This document shows positions 1-5,532 of a stretch of DNA of 5,532 nucleotides, piece by piece; positions within the stretch are counted from its first letter, which is position 1; each line of letters begins with the position of its first letter. A model generated the notes under the pieces. The model searched no databases, was not told where the DNA came from, and saw only the letters and a program-made list of their open reading frames with translations. Location of the stretch: contig CAZSOQ010000300.1 of NCBI GenBank assembly GCA_964608495.1, positions 1 to 5,532 of the forward strand, given 5' to 3'. Source of the DNA: JAKORR01 sp964608495. GTDB lineage: Bacteria; Armatimonadota; Zipacnadia; Zipacnadales; FEN-943. Made by a program: the position numbers and the translations under genes.

Positions 1-2103
1 GGCTCGGAGGGCGCGGTCTCGGTGAAGCAGGAAGCCCAGGGGCACAGCGGGCGTTCCTGTCTGGTGCTGCGCAGCAAGGCCGACAAGGTGGTCTACGGGG
101 CCTACTCTCAGCCCATCGCCCTGCCGCCCGAGACGAGGGAGCTGTTGCTCAGCTTTTACCTCAAGACGACCGACGTGCCGCAGCCGGATGTCTACGTGAT
201 GCTCTTCGGCACGGACTTCGCGCGCCGGGAGTGGAACACGCCCTATCTGCAGGCGGAGGATCATGCCATACCGCAGAGTCGTGAGTGGAGCCTGATGGGC
301 TGGCGCTTCCGGGTAGTGCCGGGAGCCGTGCAGGCGCTCGTGGCCTTCCGCGGGGCCGGCAGGGGAGCGCTGTACGTGGATGATGTGTCGCTTCGCCCTT
401 ATCCTCAGGTTGCCGCCTGCACGATCATCTACCCCGGGCAGGTGAGCGGGCCGCCCAGGGAGAGGACCTTCGAGGCACGACTGCTGGGCCTGGCGCCCGC
501 GCGTGGGCTCACCGCATCGCTGGAGATCCTGGAGGCGAACCGCATCCGGTCGGCCTTCCGCGAGGAGGTCAACGTCCAGGCGACGGAGGGCACTACGCTG
601 AGGGCGCAGTACACTCTGGACGCGGGCAAGAGCGCGAGCGCAACCTTCCTGCTCACGGGCAAGGAGCCGGACGAGGTCTACGACATCCAGGCGGTGCAGG
701 TGCCGGGGATGATCGAGGGCAGGATGGTGAGCCCGGCCTTCCGGGCGACGGTGCTGCGCAGCCTGCCGCTGCAGTCCATCGAGGCGGCGGGCGTCCTGAA
801 CGCGACGGACGCCGTGGCGCGGCGGGTGAAGCTCACGTCCAGGCTGGCTGGGGCGGACCAGGCCGCCCGCGAGGGGCAGGGCCTGGATCGGCCGTCGCCG
901 GGGTCCTGGCGGGTGTCCTACAGTCCGGCGGGACTGCTGACGGGCCTGTACGAGCTCGAGGTCACGGCCGAGCTGGAGGGCAAGTACTACCAGGTGTCGC
1001 TGCCTGTGACCGTGGCGCCGGAACAGGCCGGCGAGGTGGGGTACGACGGCGACGGAGTGTTGTGGGCGTCGGGCAAGCCGATGCTGCCGCGCGGGATCTA
1101 CTTCGCGACCGCCGAGCCCGAACTGGCGAACACCAAGGCGGCCGGCTTCAACTTCACGGTGATCCCGTGGCGGATGGCGTCCAGCGCCGTGATGGACAAG
1201 GCGGCCGAGCTGGGGCTCAAGGCCCTGGTCCATTCGCGGAGCCTGGAGTACGGGTCCGGGCGCTATGGCTTCTGGGAGTACGCGACGGGGAAGTTTGGGG
1301 ACCACCCCGCGCTCCTTGGCTGGCACACGGTGGGCAAGCCGGACGCCGAGCTGAACCTGCCGTCGGTGCTGGTGGCCCTCTACGAGCAGATCGCGAAGAT
1401 GGACCCGCACCACCCGGTGATGACGTCGCTGACGATGCCGTCGCTGATGGGGGAGTACGCTGCGGCCAACGACATTGTGCTAGTGTGGACGGACCCGATA
1501 CCACAGAGCGGCGTGGCGACGGTGGGTATGTTGGTGGATCAGGCACGGCACGCCGTGGCGCCGAAGCCGGTGTGGGCCGTGATCCAGACGGTGGGGCACT
1601 ACTGGTCCTGGGACCGGGAGCTGGCGCAGGATGGCGAGGGCCGCCTGCCGACGCCCGAGGAAGTGCGCTGCATGAGCTACCTGGCGCTTGTGCATGGGGC
1701 CAAGGGCCTGCTCGACTACGCCTTCGTGGCGGACGCGGGCGACAGGGGCGTGACGTACCGCATCACGCAGGACGCGCCGGCGCTGTGGAGCAACCTGATC
1801 CGGCTGAACCGCGAGCTGGCGTGGCTAGAACCGATGCTGACACGGGGGCAGTGGCACCCCGTGGCGCTCTCGACGACGCAGCCCGTGCATGTGGCCTACT
1901 GGGTGGTGGAAGACAAGGCCCTGGTGGTCGCGGTGAACGCCTCGGATCAGCCCGCCGTGCAGGCCTTCCGGCTGCCGGCCCTGGAGGGCACCATGCTGAC
2001 CGACGTGCTGACCGGCGAGAAGCTGATCGGCACGGGGACGGAGTTCGGGATGGAGCTGCCGCCTCACGGCGTGGCGGTGATGGCCGGAAGGCTCGCGGAG
2101 TAG
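1..2103 (+). CDS. Multidomain glycoside-hydrolase-like protein, 5'-truncated (CBM-like jelly roll + beta domains + TIM barrel)
   Basis: The reading frame is open from the first base to a TAG stop, so the gene starts outside the window. The in-frame GTG at 22 has jelly-roll-like residues before it and no credible ribosome site, and is probably internal. Residues below count from base 1. Residues 1-135 resemble a carbohydrate-binding jelly roll (CBM4/9-like), ending in the typical YVDDVSL strand. About 140-340 looks like two beta-sandwich domains that present the catalytic part. About 345-610 resembles a GH-A-type TIM barrel: GKPMLPRGIYF, AAGFNFTVIPW, DHPALLGW, KPVWAVIQTVG and LALVHGAKGLLDYAF occur in the order seen in this fold. 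About 620-700 is a C-terminal beta domain (VVAVNASDQP). The segment after HPALLGW reads HTVGKPD where relatives commonly have a DEP motif, so catalysis is doubtful. Role inferred: extracellular glycan binding or hydrolysis; substrate unknown. It converges on the next gene. The coding call is firm; the family call is from remembered motifs. Confidence 0.85.
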   Translation, partial: GSEGAVSVKQEAQGHSGRSCLVLRSKADKVVYGAYSQPIALPPETRELLLSFYLKTTDVPQPDVYVMLFGTDFARREWNTPYLQAEDHAIPQSREWSLMGWRFRVVPGAVQALVAFRGAGRGALYVDDVSLRPYPQVAACTIIYPGQVSGPPRERTFEARLLGLAPARGLTASLEILEANRIRSAFREEVNVQATEGTTLRAQYTLDAGKSASATFLLTGKEPDEVYDIQAVQVPGMIEGRMVSPAFRATVLRSLPLQSIEAAGVLNATDAVARRVKLTSRLAGADQAAREGQGLDRPSPGSWRVSYSPAGLLTGLYELEVTAELEGKYYQVSLPVTVAPEQAGEVGYDGDGVLWASGKPMLPRGIYFATAEPELANTKAAGFNFTVIPWRMASSAVMDKAAELGLKALVHSRSLEYGSGRYGFWEYATGKFGDHPALLGWHTVGKPDAELNLPSVLVALYEQIAKMDPHHPVMTSLTMPSLMGEYAAANDIVLVWTDPIPQSGVATVGMLVDQARHAVAPKPVWAVIQTVGHYWSWDRELAQDGEGRLPTPEEVRCMSYLALVHGAKGLLDYAFVADAGDRGVTYRITQDAPALWSNLIRLNRELAWLEPMLTRGQWHPVALSTTQPVHVAYWVVEDKALVVAVNASDQPAVQAFRLPALEGTMLTDVLTGEKLIGTGTEFGMELPPHGVAVMAGRLAE

Positions 2104-2149
2104 CGCGCCGAGGACGACGGACGGCGGGCGACGGGCCGGTGCAAGGCCG
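2104..2149. other. Convergent intergenic gap
   Basis: These 46 bases separate the TAG stop of the plus-strand gene from the TGA stop of the minus-strand gene. The only inverted repeat I see is a weak bulged pairing of CGGGCC with GGCCG near 2130-2148, with no T-run on either side. I cannot support an intrinsic terminator here. Confidence 0.6.
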
Positions 2150-4429
2150 TCACTCGGGCGGCTTGCTCGTGGCCCACAGGCTGACGTCGTCCATCAGGCC
2201 CCGGTAGAAGCTCCCGGGCGTGCCGAAGGGATTACAGCCGAGGGCGCACTGGTTCGACCTGCGCAGGCCCTGGCAGGGCACCGGCTCGCAGGCGACGCCG
2301 TCCACCTCGACCGACAGAGCAGCCCCGTCGTAGATGCCGCGCAGGCGCACCCACCGGGCCGCCGGGACGGGCACGGGCGATTCGGCGCGACGCCAGCCCG
2401 CGTCGGACGTGCGCTGGAGGAAGAAGCGCCCCCTGTCCAGGCCGAAGATGACGCCGGCGGTGTCGGTGACGAGGCACTGGTGGCCCTCGGCGCCGGCGAC
2501 TTCGGCGTCGGGGAAGGCCCACAGGTCTATCAGGAACTCGTTCGTGGGGAAGCGGCCACCGGGCAGGGACACGTAGCCTGAGCCGCCGAAGCGCAGGCAG
2601 GCTCCGCCGCCGTCGCGGCCGGGCGTGAGCAGCGATGGCGGGTCCGTGCCCGACAGGCGGCCGTCGCAGCCGTAGAGGCCCTCGTCGCGGCAGACCTCAC
2701 CCTCGTCCTCGTCGAGGGTCCAGCGCGCCATGAGATCGCGAGGCACCGCCGGCGACGGCGCGACCCAGACGGGCAGCGAGAACACGCGGCCTTCGCCCGA
2801 GGTGACGCCTGCCGCGCTGTAGAAGCCCCAGCGGCGCAGCGGAGGGACGGGACGGAAGACCATCCAGGGCGGCCGGCCCTTGCCCACCTCGGCGCCCAGG
2901 TCCCTGCCGACGGGATCAGCGCCCTCGGGGCCGAAGGCGATCAGGCGACCGTTGTGCAGCAGGTATTGGCTGGCGGGCGGGCCCTGTGGCCAGGCCGCAG
3001 AGACGTGATCAGGCACGCCATCCTCGCGCTCGACGGTGGGAGCCGGCGCGACTGCCGGGGCCTGGTCGGGACGCCAGAAGACCTGGCGGCGCGCGGCGAG
3101 GGGATTGTGCGCGTCACGCCAGACGGGTACGGGCGGGCCGGTGCCCTCGACGCGCCTGCCGCCGAGCTCACAGCGGATGTGGAGCCGGAACCAGGAGCCT
3201 TCGCCGACGCGCGGGATCATGTCGCACGAGGCCACCTGGACCGCAGGCGAGTCGGTGGCGAGGTCGGCGAGCCAGGCGTCGCCCTGGGGGCCGTCCTGCC
3301 CCGCGAGGCGGACACTCACCCGGCCGGGAGCCGTGCCGCCGGGCACGAGCGCGAAGACCTCGACGGCGAAGGGAGCGCCGGAGCGGGCCTCGCAGTCATG
3401 CACGACCCAGACGCTCGCGCCGGTCAGGTTGCCCGGCCAGGGATCGCCCCGGCGGTGGGCCAGGAGCGCGCGAAGCAGCTCGAGGCGGGCGTAGCCGTAG
3501 GCCAGGCTGGGCTCGACGTGGGTGTGCTCGCCGTAGTCGTTCCAGGTCGTCAGGGCGAGCCAGGGGCAGTCGGCGCCCTGGGCGAAGCTCCGGCGCAGCC
3601 AGCCCGTCCCGAGGGCGTCGCAGAACCACCCGTTGCTCACGCTCCAGTAGCCGGGCCAGAGCGTCGCCGGGCAGAGGCGCACGGCTGGGCTGTCGGCCGG
3701 GAGGCGCGGCTGCAAGCCCATCCACACCTGCCATCCCGCCGCCGCCGCGTCCGTGCGGAAGCGATAGGGAACCGAGGGCAGATCAACCCACGGCCGGATG
3801 CGGTCGAGGGCGTCGGCACGGGGTTGGGCGTCAGGGCCCGCGAGATCGCCCAGCAGGCCCGTGGCGTCCACCACCGGGAGGACCGGCCAGCCGCGCTCTT
3901 CGAGGCGGGATGCCAGGGCGCGCCAGCCGTCCGGGGGCAGGGACGTGCCCGCGTAGGTCCAGACCACCCACCGGCCGTCCAGGCGCGGCCAGGCCGGCGA
4001 GGCGGCCCAGCGCTCGAGCAGGGCTGCGAGGCGGCGGGCAAGCTCCTCGGCGCCCAGGGCTCCCGGGTTGTCCAGGCAGGGCGAGACCCAGAAGTCCTGG
4101 CCGGCGGCGCGGGCCTGCTCCGCGGCTGTGAAGAAGCCCAGCATCGTCCTGTCCCACTGCTCGCTCGACCACGCGGGGATGAGGTCCACCGCGAAGGCCT
4201 GGAAGCCGGCCTCGGCAGCCAGGCGGACCTGGAGGTACTGGTCGCTGGCGTCGGCCGGGAAGCGGGGGTGCGGCCAGGACTGCAGGCCCGTGGCGAGGGA
4301 CCAGTCGCGGCGGTTCACGTCGAAGCTGCGGAGGTTGAACCAGGGCACGAGATGGGCCCAGACGGAAGGCTGCGGGCCGTCCGCCGTGGGCGCGGCCAAG
4401 AGCAGGAGAAGCAGGGCCGACACGGTCAT
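2150..4429 (-). CDS. Exported GH71/GH99-like protein with C-terminal LamG domain
   Basis: Complete 759-residue protein. The ATG at 4429 is the earliest possible start, because an in-frame TGA lies three codons upstream; a GGTGAG ribosome site sits 5 bases before it. Residues 1-16 form a leucine-rich signal-peptide-like segment ending near APTA, unusual in having no basic residue at its front. Residues 22-325 resemble the barrel of GH71/GH99-like hydrolases: WAHLVPWF at 24-31, AAEAGFQAFAVDLIP at 71-85, and the hallmark TTWNDYGE at 294-301 followed by a VEPS turn. About 336-435 and 465-560 look like beta-sandwich (Ig/FnIII-like) linkers. Residues 566-754 match a LamG/concanavalin-like jelly roll (ARWTLDEDEG, LRFGGSGYVSLPG, EFLIDLWAFP, LMDDVSLW). 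GH71 enzymes cleave alpha-1,3-glucan and GH99 enzymes alpha-mannosides; which substrate applies here is not visible. The protein has 15 cysteines, eight of them in the LamG part, fitting a secreted disulfide-bonded protein. It lies 77 bases downstream of the flavodoxin-like gene and may share its transcript. Confidence 0.87.
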   Translation of the reverse strand: MTVSALLLLLLAAPTADGPQPSVWAHLVPWFNLRSFDVNRRDWSLATGLQSWPHPRFPADASDQYLQVRLAAEAGFQAFAVDLIPAWSSEQWDRTMLGFFTAAEQARAAGQDFWVSPCLDNPGALGAEELARRLAALLERWAASPAWPRLDGRWVVWTYAGTSLPPDGWRALASRLEERGWPVLPVVDATGLLGDLAGPDAQPRADALDRIRPWVDLPSVPYRFRTDAAAAGWQVWMGLQPRLPADSPAVRLCPATLWPGYWSVSNGWFCDALGTGWLRRSFAQGADCPWLALTTWNDYGEHTHVEPSLAYGYARLELLRALLAHRRGDPWPGNLTGASVWVVHDCEARSGAPFAVEVFALVPGGTAPGRVSVRLAGQDGPQGDAWLADLATDSPAVQVASCDMIPRVGEGSWFRLHIRCELGGRRVEGTGPPVPVWRDAHNPLAARRQVFWRPDQAPAVAPAPTVEREDGVPDHVSAAWPQGPPASQYLLHNGRLIAFGPEGADPVGRDLGAEVGKGRPPWMVFRPVPPLRRWGFYSAAGVTSGEGRVFSLPVWVAPSPAVPRDLMARWTLDEDEGEVCRDEGLYGCDGRLSGTDPPSLLTPGRDGGGACLRFGGSGYVSLPGGRFPTNEFLIDLWAFPDAEVAGAEGHQCLVTDTAGVIFGLDRGRFFLQRTSDAGWRRAESPVPVPAARWVRLRGIYDGAALSVEVDGVACEPVPCQGLRRSNQCALGCNPFGTPGSFYRGLMDDVSLWATSKPPE

Positions 4430-4506
4430 CGTGGCTCACCACGCGCTGCGTGCTCGACGGGCGTGGGGCCGGGCGCACGGCGCGGCAGGACGCGGGCCTC
4501 GGCGAC
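4430..4506. other. Gap between two codirectional minus-strand genes
   Basis: These 77 bases lie between the flavodoxin-like stop and the GH71-like start. They hold the ribosome site and a small perfect inverted repeat (CACGC-GCT-GCGTG, 4440-4452) that abuts it. There is no T-run and no clear promoter, so read-through from the upstream gene is plausible but unproven. Confidence 0.5.
4435..4440 (-). promoter_or_regulatory. Ribosome binding site for the GH71-like gene
   Basis: Read on the minus strand this is GGTGAG, partly complementary to the 16S rRNA 3' end, 5 bases before the ATG at 4429. It supports that start together with the in-frame TGA at 4438-4436. Confidence 0.55.
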
Positions 4507-4986
4507 TCAAGCGAAGAGCCTGGCGGTGAGGGCGGCCACCTCGCGGCCATAGTTGAGGCATTGCTGGCGCGAGCGCTCGTCGGGGGCGCCGACGGCGATG
4601 GGGCCGTAATGGTCGCCCATGGCCATGCCCTTGGCGATCATGCCGTGGATGAGGAGGGCCTTGAGGAGGCCGAGGACCGTGGTCTCGTTGCCGCCGCCCG
4701 GGCCGCCGGAGGAGGCGAAGGCGCCGCCCACCTTGCCGTCGAGCTTGCCGTGGTAGCGCACGCTCTCGTCGAGGAGCTGCTTGAGCGCGGCGGCCATGGT
4801 GCCGTAGTACACCGGCGAGCCCATGACGATGGCATCGTACTCGAGCAGGTCCTCGGGCGTCACGTCCTGCACTTTGCGCAGGTCCACGTCCACGCCGCCC
4901 TCGGCGCGGGCTCCCTCGGCGACGATCTCGGCCATCTTCTCCGTGTTGCCGGAGCGCGAGTAGTAGACGATGAGCATCCTGGGCAT
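4507..4986 (-). CDS. WrbA/flavodoxin-family FMN-binding protein (putative NAD(P)H:quinone oxidoreductase)
   Basis: A 159-residue cytoplasmic flavodoxin-fold protein. WrbA-type members bind FMN and reduce quinones by two electrons using NAD(P)H; simpler flavodoxin-like members have less certain substrates. The FMN phosphate loop is visible as YYSRSGNTEKMA at residues 8-19 after the first beta strand. GSPVYYGTMAAALKQLLD at 56-73 matches the WrbA segment that contacts the isoalloxazine ring, and SSGGPGGGNETT at 92-103 matches the WrbA STGTQHGGQETT region. LLIHGM (111-116) and YGPIAVG (127-133) also align with the WrbA C-terminal half. It is about 40 residues shorter than typical WrbA, mainly around the middle loops. 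The ATG at 4986 is chosen because the flavodoxin strand begins immediately after it and GGGGTGA lies 5 bases upstream; the frame stays open further upstream to 5106, but that extension looks non-coding. ATG at 4977 is a less likely alternative. The pairing with a secreted hydrolase downstream has no obvious functional reason. Confidence 0.9.
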   Translation of the reverse strand: MPRMLIVYYSRSGNTEKMAEIVAEGARAEGGVDVDLRKVQDVTPEDLLEYDAIVMGSPVYYGTMAAALKQLLDESVRYHGKLDGKVGGAFASSGGPGGGNETTVLGLLKALLIHGMIAKGMAMGDHYGPIAVGAPDERSRQQCLNYGREVAALTARLFA

Positions 4987-4991
4987 TCTGA

Positions 4992-4998
4992 TCACCCC
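4992..4998 (-). promoter_or_regulatory. Ribosome binding site for the flavodoxin-like gene
   Basis: Read on the minus strand this is GGGGTGA, 5 bases before the ATG at 4986. It decides between that start and the upstream in-frame codons that would add 40 residues not expected for the family. Confidence 0.65.
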
Positions 4999-5105
4999 AT
5001 ATGTGGACCCTTGCCGCGGGAGAGCTGCGGCCGGGAAGGGCTTTCCGCGCCGCACTCGCGACTCCTCTGGGCCCGCCAGCGCGGGTGGAGGTGACGCGAG
5101 GCGCA

Positions 5106-5143
5106 CCGGCGAAGGCCGGCACCGAAGGCGCCTGCACGCGCCT
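5106..5143 (+). other. Two adjacent small hairpins in the propeller gene leader
   Basis: The first is CCGGC-GAAG-GCCGG (5106-5119), a five-pair stem with a tetraloop. The second is AGGCGC-CTGCAC-GCGCCT (5126-5143), a six-pair stem with a six-base loop. The second ends two bases before the AGGAGG ribosome site. Such short stems arise often by chance in DNA this rich in GC, and neither is followed by a T-run, so a regulatory role is speculative. Confidence 0.35.
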
Positions 5144-5145
5144 CG

Positions 5146-5151
5146 AGGAGG
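5146..5151 (+). promoter_or_regulatory. Strong ribosome binding site for the propeller gene
   Basis: A full AGGAGG core lies 8 bases before the GTG at 5160. This is the best ribosome site in the window and is the main reason for choosing GTG 5160 over the upstream in-frame ATG 5001, which has no such site. Confidence 0.65.
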
Positions 5152-5159
5152 AGCAGGGC

Positions 5160-5532
5160 GTGAGTCACGAGCCGCTGAACCTGACCGCGGACCGCCCCAG
5201 CGCCTTCCATGCCTTCCCGTCCCTCGTCTCCGACGGCCGCGGCGGCGTCTGGGTCGCGTGGGTGGCCTTCGAGGACCGGCGAGACGAGGTCTTGGCGCGG
5301 CAGGTGTGCGCCGAGGCCGGCGGCCATGCCCTGTCGCCGATCGAGACGGTGGGCGAGCGCGCCGGCGCCCACCTGTGGCCGTCAGCCCTGGCCGACGACG
5401 AGAGGGTGCACGTGGTGTGGGCGCGCGCGAGCGATGGGCGGTGGGAGGTGCGGCATCGGGAGCGTCGCGGCGAGGGATGGGGGCCGGAGACGTGCGTGAG
5501 TGGCACTGGGAGCGCCTGGCAGCCCGCGGCGG
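5160..5532 (+). CDS. Beta-propeller-like protein, N-terminal part (3'-truncated)
   Basis: A GTG-started frame runs 124 codons to the window edge without a stop. The start is set by AGGAGG 8 bases upstream; in-frame alternatives are GTG 5085 or 5091 and ATG 5001, which would add up to 53 low-complexity residues without a signal peptide. The product shows propeller-like repeats: a blade beginning FPSLVSDGRGGVWVAWV (residues 19-35) with following strand EVLARQV, a second beginning WPSALADDERVHVVWARA (73-90) with strand WEVRHRER and the turn GWGPE, and a third starting at AWQPAA (119-124). The spacing is about 50 residues, usual for sialidase-, BNR- or TolB/WD40-like blades. The GRGGVWVAW and RVHVVWARASDG strands fit BNR-like repeats better than WD40. 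No function can be assigned from one third or less of the protein. No signal peptide is seen at the chosen start. Confidence 0.72.
   Translation, partial: MSHEPLNLTADRPSAFHAFPSLVSDGRGGVWVAWVAFEDRRDEVLARQVCAEAGGHALSPIETVGERAGAHLWPSALADDERVHVVWARASDGRWEVRHRERRGEGWGPETCVSGTGSAWQPAA

Larger units (their letters stand above)
4987..5159. promoter_or_regulatory. Divergent intergenic region
   Basis: These 173 bases separate the divergent flavodoxin-like and propeller genes, so promoters for both should lie here. I cannot point to convincing -35/-10 pairs. The region holds the AT-rich near-palindrome CCCCATATGTGG (4995-5006), which overlaps the flavodoxin ribosome site, and two hairpins ahead of the propeller gene. 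The propeller frame is also open from an ATG at 5001, so part of this region could be coding if a longer start is used. Confidence 0.5.

Noticed and set aside
2128..2149. Possible terminator in the convergent gap
   Set aside because: The stem is only five bulged pairs and has no T-run on either side.
1062..2207. 381-codon open frame overlapping the first gene in another register
   Set aside because: Composition is Gly, Arg and Ala-rich with no fold pattern, and the other register carries recognisable barrel motifs throughout.
4440..4452. CACGC-GCT-GCGTG inverted repeat as a terminator or attenuator
   Set aside because: It is five pairs with a three-base loop and no T-run, and such stems are common by chance at this GC content.
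2954..4552. 532-codon open frame on the plus strand opposite the GH71-like gene
   Set aside because: Its product is low-complexity Arg, Gly, Ala and Glu-rich sequence with no domain pattern, as expected from the complement of GC-rich coding DNA. The minus-strand frame has clear motifs.
4436..5137. 233-codon minus-strand frame overlapping the flavodoxin-like gene
   Set aside because: It is an Arg- and Pro-rich shadow; the flavodoxin frame has an intact FMN loop and WrbA-like motifs, so no frameshift is indicated.
5209..5499. 96-codon plus-strand frame near the right edge
   Set aside because: It is an Arg- and Pro-rich shadow of the propeller frame that starts at 5160.

Overview
This is a very GC-rich bacterial window with four genes: a 5'-truncated gene on the plus strand, two genes on the minus strand, and a 3'-truncated gene on the plus strand. 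I see no RNA genes, insertion sequences, CRISPR arrays or long repeats. The base composition, long multidomain secreted-type carbohydrate-active proteins (carbohydrate-binding jelly roll, TIM-barrel, LamG) and a propeller protein resemble environmental Armatimonadota, Planctomycetota or similar polysaccharide-degrading lineages. That placement is an impression from gene style, not a measured assignment.

Layout: positions 1-2103 (+) hold the C-terminal 700 residues of a multidomain protein. It has a carbohydrate-binding-like jelly roll, two beta-sandwich linker domains, a glycoside-hydrolase-like TIM barrel and a C-terminal beta domain. A 46-base convergent gap follows. Positions 2150-4429 (-) encode a complete 759-residue, probably exported GH71/GH99-like protein with a C-terminal LamG domain. 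A 77-base gap separates it from a 159-residue WrbA/flavodoxin-like protein at 4507-4986 (-), which lies upstream in the same direction and may be co-transcribed. A 173-base divergent intergenic region (4987-5159) contains two small hairpins and a strong ribosome binding site. It leads into the first 124 codons of a beta-propeller-like protein that starts at a GTG (5160, +) and runs off the window.

How they work together: two large proteins look built for binding or processing extracellular glycans, and the partial propeller may belong to the same theme. The flavodoxin-like protein is a cytoplasmic redox protein with no obvious mechanistic link. The observations most worth a second look are the apparent loss of the usual acidic motif in the barrel of the first gene, the cysteine-rich LamG region of the second, and the easily missed GTG-started propeller gene. 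I do not see convincing evidence of an undescribed multi-gene system.
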